Shown here piece after piece: positions 16,063 through 25,497 of a DNA stretch of 64,000 bases; the stretch's first letter is position 1, and each line of letters begins with the position of its first letter. The notes under the pieces are model-generated. The model did no database searches. It saw nothing but the letters and a program-made list of their open reading frames with translations, and was not told the DNA's origin. The position numbers and the translations under genes are program-made. The stretch is from Bacteroidales bacterium UBA5197 (GTDB taxonomy: Bacteria; Bacteroidota; Bacteroidia; Bacteroidales; Lentimicrobiaceae): the NCBI GenBank assembly GCA_002412885.1, contig DHVX01000033.1:1-64000 (forward strand). Direction: 5' to 3'.

Positions 16063-17157
16063 ATGAACCGTACGGTTAAATTAATTCTGGGAATAGCGTT
16101 GGCTGTTGTTGCGATCTTTTTTGTCTGGCATTTTTCAAATATTGTGTTTTATATCCTTGCTGCAGCAATAATCTCTATGGTTGGCCGGCCTATGGTTCAT
16201 TTTCTGGATGGATTGAATTTAGGGCGGTTTAAGATCCCTCATACGCTCAGTGCATTATTGACGTTATTGTTGATACTTCTTACTGCAGTTTCTTTTGTGG
16301 CATTAATTGTCCCTCTTATTGTTCAGCAGGCAATGGTCATAGGCAGCATTGATACACAATCGCTTTCGAATGCTTTCAGGGAACCATTGGCATTTATCGA
16401 TTCCACCCTTCACGAACTCAGGATTCTGAAAGAAGGATCGGGCGTTCAGGAAGCGATTATACTCAAGCTTCAATCTGTGTTGAGTGTTGCAACATTTACC
16501 AATGCTTTGAACTTCGTGGTTTCGTTTACCGGATCCTTCTTTATGGCTGTGTTTTCGATTCTGTTTATCAGTTTCTTTTTCCTGAAGGACGAAACACTGT
16601 TTTACAACTCATTTATGCTGCTTGTGCCGATCAAGTACAATGAGTCGGCCATACGTATTCTGGCGGAAGTTAAACGTTTGCTTACCAGGTATTTTCTCGG
16701 GCTATGTCTGGAGGTTATTTCTATGATTACCCTGATTACCCTTGGCCTGACCATTTTCGGAGTGCAGAATGCATTGCTGATAGGTTTTATTGGTGGATTG
16801 ATGAATGTGATCCCTTATCTCGGTCCTTTGATCGGAGCATCTATTGGTATCGTAATAGGTATTATAAGCAGTCTTTCGCTGGGGGCTTATACTTCTGTGC
16901 TGCCTTTAAGCCTTACCATTGCTGCTGTTTTTACCGGCAGCAATCTTGTTGATAATCTGCTGCTTCAGCCCATTATTTATTCAACCAGTGTAAGGGCGCA
17001 TCCCATTGAGATCTTTCTGGTGATTATCATTTCCGGCAGTGTCTTCGGAATTGTTGGTATGATTCTGGCCGTGCCCACATATACTGTGCTAAGGGTTATT
17101 CTCCGCGAATTTTTCAGCGAAATGAGAATAGTCAGGAAACTGACTGAGAATATGTAG
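16063..17157 (+). CDS. AI-2E-family (PerM/TqsA-type) membrane permease
   Basis: The 364-residue protein has about eight hydrophobic segments in the arrangement of the AI-2E transporter family: two near the N-terminus, a long loop, and a C-terminal cluster containing the conserved region GFIGGLMNVIPYLGPLIGASIGIVIG and LVDNLLLQPIIYS. Members export or exchange small molecules; the name comes from E. coli TqsA and does not prove autoinducer transport here. The gene is single, followed by a repeat-rich gap. A weak TATATTAG (16037-16044) could be its -7 box, with one mismatch to TAnnTTTG. Confidence 0.86.
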   Translation: MNRTVKLILGIALAVVAIFFVWHFSNIVFYILAAAIISMVGRPMVHFLDGLNLGRFKIPHTLSALLTLLLILLTAVSFVALIVPLIVQQAMVIGSIDTQSLSNAFREPLAFIDSTLHELRILKEGSGVQEAIILKLQSVLSVATFTNALNFVVSFTGSFFMAVFSILFISFFFLKDETLFYNSFMLLVPIKYNESAIRILAEVKRLLTRYFLGLCLEVISMITLITLGLTIFGVQNALLIGFIGGLMNVIPYLGPLIGASIGIVIGIISSLSLGAYTSVLPLSLTIAAVFTGSNLVDNLLLQPIIYSTSVRAHPIEIFLVIIISGSVFGIVGMILAVPTYTVLRVILREFFSEMRIVRKLTENM

Positions 17158-17535
17158 GGGTTTAAACCACGAATTAAACTGATTTTTTTGAACCGCGAAT
17201 TACGCAAATTCCGCTTAATGATTTTTGCCACGAATTACACGAATCAGGTAAGTTTTTCAGTTACTACCTCCTATTTGCAGCTATTGCGGCAATTTATTTA
17301 TCCATAAAAAAATTATGAACCACATAGAAACAATAGGACACATAGGTCGAAATATTTAAAACTATGTGCTCTATGTGCCTATGTGGTAAAAAAACTGCGG
17401 GAAAATAATCATGTTTTCTATGTGCCTATGTGGTAAAAAAAAACTGCGGGAAAATAATCCGCTAAATCCTGGTCACCGTGTCTCGGCCTTAGACGAGATC
17501 TGTGTGCCATGGTATTCCAGATAATCCTTCAAAGC
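17158..17535. repeat. Repeat-rich intergenic region with CTATGTGCCTATGTGG copies
   Basis: Two direct copies (17371-17410 and 17418-17460, period 47) share CTATGTGCCTATGTGG, an A-run and CTGCGGGAAAATAATC. An inverted relative, ACCACATAGAAACAATAGG, lies at about 17318-17337, and CACGAATTA... phrases recur at 17168-17245. No coding sequence is visible in this 378-base stretch, which is followed by the frr terminator. Confidence 0.75.
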
Positions 17536-17566
17536 GAAAAGCCGGACAAATAATGTTCCGGCTCTT
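17536..17566 (-). terminator. Intrinsic terminator after frr
   Basis: AGCCGGA...TCCGGCT forms a stem around AT-rich loop sequence and is followed by a short T-run on the minus strand, 30 bases beyond the frr stop. Confidence 0.7.
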
Positions 17567-17595
17567 CTGTTCAATATGGCAATTGAAAATTTGTT

Positions 17596-18159
17596 CTAAA
17601 CCGTCATGATGTCCTTTTCCTTGAGGTCGAAGAGTTTATCTACTTTATCGGAATATTTATCGGTAAGCAACTGGACTTCTTTTTCCAGCTGTTTGATTTC
17701 ATCTTCAGGCACTCCGTCTTTCTCGAGTTTTTTACCGGCATCAATGGCACTTCTTCTGATGCTACGGATGGTAACCTTTGCATTTTCGAGTTCCGCTTTG
17801 GCTCTTTTTACAAGGTCCTTGCGTCTTTCTTCGGTGAGCGGGGGCACAGCAATGCGCAGTACTTCGCCATTGTTCTGGGGGTTAAATCCCAGATTGGCTG
17901 CCATAATTGCTTTTTCTATGGGAACAAGCATTGCTTTTTCCCAGGGCTGAACTATGATCTGACGGGGATCAGGGGTGTTGATGTTTGAAATCTGGTCGAT
18001 TGGCGACATGGCGCCGTAGTAATCTACCCTCACGCCATCCAGCATCGCCGGACTGGCTTTTCCTGCCCTGATTTTATGAAATTCTTTTTCAAGATGCCCT
18101 ATCGCATTCTGCATTCCTTCTTCGGCTTCGTCGAGCACAAATCCTGCTTCTTCGTTCAT
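17596..18159 (-). CDS. frr: Ribosome recycling factor
   Basis: The protein splits post-termination 70S ribosomes together with EF-G. The 187-residue form starting MNEEAGFVLDEAEEGM has the normal length and the conserved core HKIRAGKASPAMLDGV, NINTPDPRQIIVQPWEK, GEVLRIAVPPLTEERRKDLVK and the helical SIRRSAID. The frame extends 24 bases further upstream (18183), but the shorter ATG fits the family. It lies 114 bases downstream of pyrH, the usual pyrH-frr order, and ends at an intrinsic terminator. Confidence 0.96.
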   Translation of the reverse strand: MNEEAGFVLDEAEEGMQNAIGHLEKEFHKIRAGKASPAMLDGVRVDYYGAMSPIDQISNINTPDPRQIIVQPWEKAMLVPIEKAIMAANLGFNPQNNGEVLRIAVPPLTEERRKDLVKRAKAELENAKVTIRSIRRSAIDAGKKLEKDGVPEDEIKQLEKEVQLLTDKYSDKVDKLFDLKEKDIMTV

Positions 18160-18273
18160 GTTTGGAAGTGTTGAAAGGTTCAATCCATTTTTGCCCTATG
18201 GCTAAGTGGCTGCAAATATACAAAAGCAGCAAGGCTTTCGCAATAGTGGTTGGTATGCTTTATCGGATTATTA

Positions 18274-18978
18274 TCACGCAACCACAGTGCCAATATTTTC
18301 TCCTTCAATTATTCGCTGAAGATTTCCTTCAATGTTCATATTGAACACCAGAATGGGAAGCTTGTTTTCCTGACAAAGTGTTATTGCTGTAAGATCCATC
18401 ACATTCAGCTGTTTTTCGTAAACTTCAGCAAAAGTAATGGTTTCAAAACGTGTCGCTGTTTTGTCTTTTTCAGGATCGGCAGTATAAATTCCATCCACGC
18501 GTGTACCTTTCATAATTACATCGGCCTGAATTTCAACGGCACGTAAAGCTGCAGCACTGTCGGTGGTAAAAAACGGATTGCCGGTTCCGGCAGCAATAAC
18601 CACAACATAGCCTTGTTTGAGGTAGTCAATGGCTTTGCGGCGGCTCATTGATTCGGCTATCGGATCAATGGCAATTCCCGAAAGGAGCTTAGCCGGAACG
18701 CCCGATTTTTCAATCTCAGCCTGAATAGCCATGCTGTTTATTACTGTGGCCAGCATTCCCATGTAATCACCCTGAACCCTGTCCATGCCTTTGGTAGCGC
18801 CCTGCATTCCTCTGAAAATATTGCCGCCACCAATTACAATGGCAACTTCAACACCTTTATCAACGGCAGATTTTACTTCGGCTGCATACATGGCAAGCCT
18901 TTTCGGATCAATGCCATATTGCTGATCGCCCATCAGCGCTTCACCACTGAGCTTAAGCAGTATTCTGTTGTATTTCAT
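18274..18978 (-). CDS. pyrH: UMP kinase
   Basis: The enzyme phosphorylates UMP to UDP, the entry to UTP and CTP synthesis. The 234-residue protein has the amino-acid-kinase fold with LLKLSGEALMG at the N-terminus, the glycine loop AIVIGGGNIFRG, MDRVQGDYMGMLATVINS, AGTGNPFFTTDSAAALRA and MKGTRVDGIYTADP, all hallmarks of bacterial hexameric UMP kinase. It begins only 9 bases after the stop of the M28 peptidase, so it may be read from the same transcript, with frr following. Confidence 0.96.
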   Translation of the reverse strand: MKYNRILLKLSGEALMGDQQYGIDPKRLAMYAAEVKSAVDKGVEVAIVIGGGNIFRGMQGATKGMDRVQGDYMGMLATVINSMAIQAEIEKSGVPAKLLSGIAIDPIAESMSRRKAIDYLKQGYVVVIAAGTGNPFFTTDSAAALRAVEIQADVIMKGTRVDGIYTADPEKDKTATRFETITFAEVYEKQLNVMDLTAITLCQENKLPILVFNMNIEGNLQRIIEGENIGTVVA

Positions 18979-18987
18979 TTTTGTCAG

Positions 18988-20973
18988 TTATCGGATTATA
19001 ACCAAAGGTTTGGTTTGTGTAGATCTTTCGGTTACGAGTGTGTAAAAGTACCGTCCCGGCGATAAATGTCTGAGGCTGGCAACAATAAGGTGGTTCCCCG
19101 ATCCGAATTTACTGTTGGCAAGCTCGGCTACTCTCTGTCCATACTGATTGTAAACATCCAGTCTGATATCGGAGGGTCTGCTCAGTACAAATTCAATATT
19201 GGTAATGCCTGTTGTTGGGTTAGGATAATTTTGAAGTAATTTGTCGGGTGTTTCAACATCAACACCGGAAACTGCGGTGGTTTCATCATGGAAAAGAAAC
19301 TGCAGACACCATGAATCGAGTGTGCCGGTATTGCCTGCTCCTCCGTCGTTCACGCGTATTTGCCATGTTCCTGCAATGGGTTTGTCGTTAAATGCACTTA
19401 AACTCATTTGTGGTCTGAATCTTCCGGTGAAAGGAGGCGTTCCTTCGGTGATAGAGAGCGCAGCATCGTCATCAAAAGTAGTATTGGTGTAGTTGTCGCC
19501 GTTTCCGCCATTTCTGTCGCTCAGCATCGACACAGTTCCATCAGGCCCTGTAAGTATCAGCCTGAGTTCGCCGGTGCGGGTGTGTGAAATATTCATGTTT
19601 ACATTCAGGTCAAGGATTGTACCCGATGCAGTAATTACTATGTTGTCGTAAGTGTTCTGGAAATCAACAATGGGTAATGGAGTGAGCTGTGAGCATTCAG
19701 ATACTGAAGCAATATTGTCGATCAGGTAATTGAAATATGTTTCCGGAGCTTGTGTGCCGGCCGGGCTGATTCCTTTTCCTCCTGCCGGAAGTGTAGCCAT
19801 CAGGCGTGCCAGCGAATCCTGCACTGCGAAGTAGTATCTTACTTCAGTGCCAAACTCAAAGCCGGGGATCATAAATGTAAATGTGTTGCCGTTATTTTCT
19901 GCAGGAAGCACAAATTCAAATGGGTCGCCATTTGCTGAATAGTATAACCTTGGCGGGAAGTTCAGATTGTCGATGGGGTGTGAACTGCTTACTGAAATCA
20001 TTGCCTCGCGCTCTTCGGTTGAGTTGCCGGAGAGTATCGGGTCGTGTTCTATTGCAATACGGTGATCCCAGGCCTGAGCGCCTATATTAGCGATGGCTGC
20101 ACGAAGCAAAGCCACGTAATAATCCATATTCAGGATGTCAATATCGTCCTGAGGTGTATGGTAATAGGCATTAAAATCGCCCCAGTCTTCAATCACAAGA
20201 ATTGCCGGGTAACCAAATTGCCAGAATGATGCATGGTCACTGGCAACTGTGTAGTAATAGTTATGGGTCAGCTGTGGCTGATATAGCCTTGTTGTGCTCA
20301 GAAAATCATTGGTGAACGACTGTGAAGCTGTATTGGTGGCGATGTTATAAACATTGTCGTTGTTCGAATCCCAGGCAATCATATCAAGATTGAGTACACC
20401 AACAATATCATGGCCTTGATTTGCAGCCCTTTGCGCATAAGCATAACTTCCTACCAAACCGATTTCCTCTTCATCCCATGCGGCAAACCTGATGGTGTAA
20501 TCGAAATCAAGATTTGCGAAAAGCCGGGCGGCTTCCATTACTGCAGCTGTTCCCGATGCATTATCGTCAGCTCCGGGCGAATTGTTGCCCGAAGGCATAT
20601 TGTCGTAGTGCCCGCAAATGATAAATTCTTTTTCAGGGTATTTTGTGCCGATTTTAGTGGCATACACGTTTTCACCTCTTCCGTTGCTGAATGTCTGTAT
20701 CTCAGGGGTGTAGCCATATTCCTGAAACTTTTCGAAGATAAAATCTGCGGCTCTTGCATTGCCCGGGTTGTTGTAATGCCTTGAATTGATCGTAACTACC
20801 TGCCCGTTTACTGTTACCGAAGTATCGCCTGCCAACTGACGTGTCAGAAGGAGCACCGAATTGTGATCAGCAAGCTGAATAATTGAATCCAGATAAGGGC
20901 TGTAAGCAATCTGGGCACTCAGGTAATTACCTATCAGAGTAACTGTCAGCAAAAGCAGTACGATCTTTTTCAT
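18988..20973 (-). CDS. Secreted M28 zinc aminopeptidase-type protein with P domain and T9SS signal
   Basis: The 661-residue protein starts at MKKIVLLLL (signal peptide to about LSAQ). The M28 di-zinc site is complete: H in CGHYDN, D in GADDNASG, E-E in WDEEEIG, D in LNLDMI, and H in SDHASFW. A proprotein-convertase P-like beta domain (about residues 420-560, DNIVITASG...WQIRVNDGGAGNTGTLDSW) follows. The last ~75 residues are a type A T9SS sorting domain (LLQNYPNP...YNQYGQRV...PGRYFYTLV). It is predicted to reach the cell surface or medium and to trim peptides. The ATG at 20973 is preferred over 21000, which adds nine polar residues before the signal peptide. Confidence 0.9.
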   Translation of the reverse strand: MKKIVLLLLTVTLIGNYLSAQIAYSPYLDSIIQLADHNSVLLLTRQLAGDTSVTVNGQVVTINSRHYNNPGNARAADFIFEKFQEYGYTPEIQTFSNGRGENVYATKIGTKYPEKEFIICGHYDNMPSGNNSPGADDNASGTAAVMEAARLFANLDFDYTIRFAAWDEEEIGLVGSYAYAQRAANQGHDIVGVLNLDMIAWDSNNDNVYNIATNTASQSFTNDFLSTTRLYQPQLTHNYYYTVASDHASFWQFGYPAILVIEDWGDFNAYYHTPQDDIDILNMDYYVALLRAAIANIGAQAWDHRIAIEHDPILSGNSTEEREAMISVSSSHPIDNLNFPPRLYYSANGDPFEFVLPAENNGNTFTFMIPGFEFGTEVRYYFAVQDSLARLMATLPAGGKGISPAGTQAPETYFNYLIDNIASVSECSQLTPLPIVDFQNTYDNIVITASGTILDLNVNMNISHTRTGELRLILTGPDGTVSMLSDRNGGNGDNYTNTTFDDDAALSITEGTPPFTGRFRPQMSLSAFNDKPIAGTWQIRVNDGGAGNTGTLDSWCLQFLFHDETTAVSGVDVETPDKLLQNYPNPTTGITNIEFVLSRPSDIRLDVYNQYGQRVAELANSKFGSGNHLIVASLRHLSPGRYFYTLVTERSTQTKPLVIIR

Positions 20974-21024
20974 CGGTTGAGCATTGTTTGTGAGATCCAA
21001 AAATAATAAAACTAATTTAAGAAA

Positions 21025-24000
21025 CTACTCTGTCAGACCATGGCAGCTCTTATATTTTTTCCCGCTGCCGCAAGGGCAAGGGTCGTTTCGTCCTACTCGT
21101 TTTTCTACCCTTATTGGTGTTGATGCCTGGGGTTCAGAGGTGCGGCCGGCCTGACTCAACAGGTCTGTGCGCTCTTCCTTCAGTTTGCTGGTGTCGGTGC
21201 GGCGCGGCAAATGGGCTTCCTTTACCTGTGTAGATTCCTGAACCGGCAGGTTTGCTTTCACTATGAATGAAGTTATGTCGCGGTTTACTTTCTGCAACAA
21301 TGCCTTAAAGAGTTCAAAAGACTCAAATTTATAGATAAGCAACGGATCTTTCTGCTCATAAGTCGCATTCTGCACCGAACTACGCAACTCATCCATTTCG
21401 CGGAGATGATCTTTCCAAGCATCGTCAATCACGCCCAGCGTAACTCCTTTTTCGATGGCAAGATTGATTTCGCGGCCTTTGTCGGTATAAGCTTTTTTGA
21501 GATTGGCAACCACCTGCATTGTTTTGATTCCATCGGTAATTGGTATGGCGATGTTTTCGTAACGCGGATGATTTTCATATACATCTTTGATCACCGGATG
21601 TGCCCTTAAAGCGAGTTGTTCTGATTTCTGGCGGTAATTTGAATATACCCTGTCGAACAAATCATCCACAAGCTGCGACTTATTTGCCCCAAGGAATTCA
21701 CCGGAGCTGATGCCCGGGTCGGTGGCAAATGTTTTCAGCAGCGCAATCTGATACCCTTCAAAATCGCTGTCTTCGTGGTGGGTGGCAACAATGTTTTCGC
21801 AAACATCATAAATCATATTCGAAACATCAACCGCAAGCCGCTCACCATAAAGGGCATGGCGGCGTTTACGATAAATTACTTCGCGCTGAGAGTTCATCAC
21901 ATCATCATACTCAAGAAGTCTCTTACGTATGCCGAAGTTGTTTTCCTCAACTTTGCGCTGAGCGCGTTCAATTGACTTGGTAATCATCGAATGCTGAATC
22001 ACTTCACCTTCCTTGAGTCCGAGGCGGTCCATGATTTTTGCAATCCTTTCTGATCCGAACATACGCATCAGATCATCTTCAAGCGATACAAAGAACTGCG
22101 AACTTCCGGGGTCTCCCTGACGTCCTGAACGTCCGCGGAGCTGACGGTCAACGCGCCGTGATTCGTGGCGCTCTGTACCGATAATGGCCAGACCTCCCGA
22201 TTCCTTGACGTTTTTGCCCAGTTTGATGTCGGTTCCACGGCCTGCCATATTGGTGGCTATGGTTACTGTGCCTGACTGTCCGGCTTCGGCTACAATATCG
22301 GCTTCTTTCTGATGCAGTTTGGCGTTCAGTACGTTGTGTTTGATGTTTCTCAGCTTGAGCATGCGGCTCAGCAATTCTGAAGTTTCAACCGATGTTGTTC
22401 CCACAAGTACCGGCCGCCCTTTGCCAATCAGATCAACAATTTCATCGGCAACAGCATTGAATTTTTCGCGTTTTGTTTTGTAAACCAGATCTTCTCTGTC
22501 GCTGCGGACAATGGGTCGGTTGGTTGGAATTACCACCACATCAAGTTTGTAGATGTCCCAGAGCTCACCGGCTTCAGTTTCAGCAGTTCCGGTCATACCG
22601 GCAAGTTTGCGGTACATCCTGAAATAATTCTGAAGGGTTATGGTGGCATAGGTTTGGGTTGCGGCTTCAATCTTTACATTTTCCTTGGCTTCGATGGCCT
22701 GATGGAGTCCGTCGCTGTATCGTCTGCCTTCGAGAATACGACCGGTTTGCTCGTCAACAATTTTAATCTTGTTGTCCATCACCACATATTCAACATCCTT
22801 TTCGAAGAGGGTGTAAGCTTTCAGCAGCTGATTTACCGTATGCACGCGCTCCGATTTAACGGAATAATCGCGCATAAGTTCTGCTTTTCTTTCAACCTTC
22901 TCCAGATCAGAAATGCCCGTTTTTTCCATATCGGCAATCTCTGCACCAATGTCAGGCAGGATATAGAATTTCGGATCATCGTATGATGTCGTAATCAGGT
23001 CAATTCCTTTCTCGGTAAGCTCAACGGTGTTATTTTTCTCGTCAATCACAAAAAAGAGTTCATCGTCGATGATGAACATATTTTTGGATTGTTCCTGCAT
23101 GTAGAAATTTTCGGTTTTCTGCATCATGGCGCGCATTCCCGGCTCACTGAGGAATTTGATGAGCGCTTTGTTTTTGGGAAGTCCGCGGAAAGCCCTGAAA
23201 AGTTGTTCGCCTCCTTTTTTCTCGTTTTCAGCATTGTTGCCTTCGCTGAGCAATGATTTTGCCTCGGCCAGCAGTTTGGTAACCAGACTTCGCTGCGCTT
23301 CGTAAAGTTTTCTGATTTCGGGCTTTAGTTGCTCAAACTCCTGATTGTCGCCTCTTGGAGTAGGACCTGAAATGATGAGCGGTGTACGTGCATCGTCAAT
23401 CAACACGGAGTCAACCTCATCCACAATGGCGTAGTTGTGAGGTTTCTGCACCATTTCCTCGGGATTGCGGGTCATGTTGTCGCGCAGGTAATCAAAGCCG
23501 AATTCGTTGTTTGTTCCGAAAGTAATATCGGCCAGATAGGCATTGCGCCGGGCTTCTGAGTTGGGCTCATGCTTGTCGATGGTATCCACTTTCAGTCCGT
23601 GGAATTCATAGAGTACGCCCATCCATTCCGAGTCACGTTTGGCCAGATAATCGTTGACAGTAACAAGGTGAACGCCTTTCCCCGAAAGGGCATTGAGGTA
23701 AACCGGAAGCGTAGCTACAAGGGTTTTTCCTTCACCGGTTGCCATTTCAGCAATTTTGCCCCTGTGAAGTACAATACCCCCGATCAGCTGTACATCGTAA
23801 TGCACCATATCCCAGGTAATCAGATTGCCACCGGCGTTCCATTGGTTTTTATATGAGGCTTTTTCACCTGAAATTTCTATGTGCGGTTTGCTGATGGAAA
23901 GGTCTCTGTCCATCTGGGTTGCAGTAACCTCTATGGTTTCATTTTCCTTAAAACGTCTGGCAGTTTCCTTTACCACTGCAAAAGCTTCCGGCAGAATCTC

Positions 24001-24315
24001 ATTGAGCACGTCCTGTGTCAGCTGGTATATTTCATTTCCCAGCGTATCAATCTGCTCATAAAGTTTCTCTTTCTCATCCATATCCATGTTCAGATCGGAT
24101 TCGATTTTTTCGCGGAACTCAACAATGAGCTGCTCTTTTCCAGCGGTGGCCTCAGCAATTTTCGCTTTAAATTCAAGCGTTTTGGCTCTCAGACCATCGT
24201 TGCTGAGTTTTTCAATTGAAGGGTAAATTTCCTTGATTTTGTTCAGAACCGGGGTTATCTCCCTGATATCTTTGTCGGATTTTGTGCCGAGAAATTTCTT
24301 AAGTATTGATAGCAT
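21025..24315 (-). CDS. secA: Preprotein translocase ATPase SecA
   Basis: This is the motor of Sec-dependent export. The 1096-residue protein has Walker A GEGKTLVATLP, the DEVDSVLIDDARTPLIISG block of NBD1, the preprotein-crosslinking domain, NBD2 with GTTSVETSELLS and ATNMAGRGTDIKLG, the scaffold region, and a C-terminal SEC-C zinc motif (NDPCPCGSGKKYKSCHG). It is longer than the ~900-residue E. coli form because of extra sequence around residues 320-430, commonly seen in this phylum. All exported proteins in this window rely on Sec. Confidence 0.97.
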   Translation of the reverse strand: MLSILKKFLGTKSDKDIREITPVLNKIKEIYPSIEKLSNDGLRAKTLEFKAKIAEATAGKEQLIVEFREKIESDLNMDMDEKEKLYEQIDTLGNEIYQLTQDVLNEILPEAFAVVKETARRFKENETIEVTATQMDRDLSISKPHIEISGEKASYKNQWNAGGNLITWDMVHYDVQLIGGIVLHRGKIAEMATGEGKTLVATLPVYLNALSGKGVHLVTVNDYLAKRDSEWMGVLYEFHGLKVDTIDKHEPNSEARRNAYLADITFGTNNEFGFDYLRDNMTRNPEEMVQKPHNYAIVDEVDSVLIDDARTPLIISGPTPRGDNQEFEQLKPEIRKLYEAQRSLVTKLLAEAKSLLSEGNNAENEKKGGEQLFRAFRGLPKNKALIKFLSEPGMRAMMQKTENFYMQEQSKNMFIIDDELFFVIDEKNNTVELTEKGIDLITTSYDDPKFYILPDIGAEIADMEKTGISDLEKVERKAELMRDYSVKSERVHTVNQLLKAYTLFEKDVEYVVMDNKIKIVDEQTGRILEGRRYSDGLHQAIEAKENVKIEAATQTYATITLQNYFRMYRKLAGMTGTAETEAGELWDIYKLDVVVIPTNRPIVRSDREDLVYKTKREKFNAVADEIVDLIGKGRPVLVGTTSVETSELLSRMLKLRNIKHNVLNAKLHQKEADIVAEAGQSGTVTIATNMAGRGTDIKLGKNVKESGGLAIIGTERHESRRVDRQLRGRSGRQGDPGSSQFFVSLEDDLMRMFGSERIAKIMDRLGLKEGEVIQHSMITKSIERAQRKVEENNFGIRKRLLEYDDVMNSQREVIYRKRRHALYGERLAVDVSNMIYDVCENIVATHHEDSDFEGYQIALLKTFATDPGISSGEFLGANKSQLVDDLFDRVYSNYRQKSEQLALRAHPVIKDVYENHPRYENIAIPITDGIKTMQVVANLKKAYTDKGREINLAIEKGVTLGVIDDAWKDHLREMDELRSSVQNATYEQKDPLLIYKFESFELFKALLQKVNRDITSFIVKANLPVQESTQVKEAHLPRRTDTSKLKEERTDLLSQAGRTSEPQASTPIRVEKRVGRNDPCPCGSGKKYKSCHGLTE

Positions 24316-24412
24316 GTTGGAAATGATTTCGCAGTAAATGCAGTAATTTTGGTTTGGTCTTTTTCAAAGAAGAACACTTTAGCACAAAATGTGCCGCTCA
24401 TGCCCAAAGGTG

Positions 24413-24420
24413 CAAAGTTA
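24413..24420 (-). promoter_or_regulatory. Putative -7 box upstream of secA
   Basis: TAACTTTG on the minus strand fits TAnnTTTG and lies 98 bases before the secA ATG. No convincing -33 TTG is at the usual distance. Confidence 0.35.
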
Positions 24421-24496
24421 GCTTATTTTTTAGATAATATACCTTCAGAACATTGGTAAATACTAAGAGTCAGGTACTTTTCGAAAATGAAAGGAA

Positions 24497-24528
24497 TAAA
24501 AAAAAGCCGCGACATTTTGTCAGCGGCC
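24497..24528 (-). terminator. Intrinsic terminator of the DUF2795 gene
   Basis: A strong stem GCCGC-GACA / TGTC-GCGGC with a short loop is followed by eight Ts on the minus strand. It lies just beyond the stop at 24539. Confidence 0.85.
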
Positions 24529-24538
24529 GGTTTACATT

Positions 24539-24760
24539 TTAATACTCATCTTCATGAAAGAAGAAATCCTCCTTAGAGGGATAGTCGGGCCAAAGGTCCT
24601 CGATGCTGTCATATACTTCACCTTCGTCCTCAATCTCCTGCAGGTTTTCAATAACTTCCATCGGAGCGCCAGATCTGATGCTGAAGTCAATCAATTCTTC
24701 TTTGGTAGCCGGCCAGGGAGCGTCTTCAAGCTTTGAAGCCAATTCTAAAGTCCAATACAT
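24539..24760 (-). CDS. Small acidic DUF2795-family protein
   Basis: The 73-residue protein has the DUF2795 pattern: WTLELASKLEDAPWPATKEELIDFSIRSGAP followed by a helix and an acidic C-terminus (DEGEVYDSIEDLWPDYP). The family is small, often found in Bacteroidota, and has no assigned function. It has its own good promoter at 24790-24820 and its own terminator, so it is a monocistronic gene despite lying downstream of the adenosyltransferase gene. Confidence 0.82.
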   Translation of the reverse strand: MYWTLELASKLEDAPWPATKEELIDFSIRSGAPMEVIENLQEIEDEGEVYDSIEDLWPDYPSKEDFFFHEDEY

Positions 24761-24789
24761 CAGGTATAAATTAACGGTTTAATTTTTTG

Positions 24790-24820
24790 CAAAAATAATC
24801 TAATTTCTTACAAATGCAAG
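24790..24820 (-). promoter_or_regulatory. Bacteroidota-type promoter of the DUF2795 gene
   Basis: On the minus strand TTG (24817-24819) and TATTTTTG (24790-24797) are 19 bases apart, matching TTG-N(17-23)-TAnnTTTG. The predicted leader is about 23 bases. Confidence 0.6.
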
Positions 24821-24870
24821 GTTATAACAACGCTTTATATCGCATAGTTCAGATTGTTATGTAATATTTT

Positions 24871-25440
24871 CTAAAGCCTTGCTTTCCAAGGAGTTTCAAC
24901 TGAATTGAAATCTTTCGAAAATTTCCTTGAAAGTACAAACAGATAATCTGACAATCGGTTCAGATACTTTATTACTGTATCTCCCATCAATGTTTCGGGC
25001 TGATTCTCTACCAGACTGATGGTTATACGTTCGGCTCTGCGGCAAACACACCGGGCTACATGGCACAATGAAACTGCCTGATGCCCGCCCGGAAGAATAA
25101 AGGAGGAGATGGCCGGAAGGTGGGTGTTCATCTCATCAATGGCTTGCTCTAGCAATAAAATATCGGATTCAAACAAAGCAGGAAGTGCCTGGATTTCTTT
25201 GCCGGGATCTGCTGCCAGTAATGATTCAGCCGTAAAAATTCTGTCCTGAATTTCAATAATCAGTTCACGGGTTGGCTGGTCTATCTCCTGATCGCGGATC
25301 AGCCCCAGAAATGAGTTAAGTTCATCAAGCGTGCCATAGGCTTCAATTCTTTGATGATATTTTGGCACTCTGGTGCCTCCGATCAAAGATGTTTCTCCTT
25401 TATCGCCGGTTTTGGTGTATATTTTCCACTCAGGATTCAT
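24871..25440 (-). CDS. Cob(I)yrinic acid a,c-diamide adenosyltransferase, PduO type
   Basis: The enzyme transfers the adenosyl group of ATP to reduced corrinoid, making coenzyme B12. The 189-residue protein starts with the ATP-binding KIYTKTGDKGETSLIGG motif and continues with the conserved AYGTLDELNSFLG, FILPGGH, and ARCVCRRAER blocks, diagnostic of the PduO-type trimeric ATR. No B12 riboswitch was recognised upstream. The gene starts 57 bases after the ABC ATPase gene; no functional link between them is implied by sequence. Confidence 0.94.
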   Translation of the reverse strand: MNPEWKIYTKTGDKGETSLIGGTRVPKYHQRIEAYGTLDELNSFLGLIRDQEIDQPTRELIIEIQDRIFTAESLLAADPGKEIQALPALFESDILLLEQAIDEMNTHLPAISSFILPGGHQAVSLCHVARCVCRRAERITISLVENQPETLMGDTVIKYLNRLSDYLFVLSRKFSKDFNSVETPWKARL

Positions 25441-25497
25441 AATTCTGTTTAATGTTAGTTTTCAGAAGTTAAACAAGATGATCGGTGGAATGTTCAA

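Noticed and set aside
20361..20378. TGTTCGAATCCCAGG resembling a tRNA T-arm
   Set aside because: It lies inside the M28 peptidase coding sequence with no acceptor stem or anticodon arm nearby.
24821..25497. Cobalamin riboswitch controlling the adenosyltransferase gene
   Set aside because: No B12-box-like conserved sequence or suitable leader was seen; the gene begins 57 bases after the previous stop.
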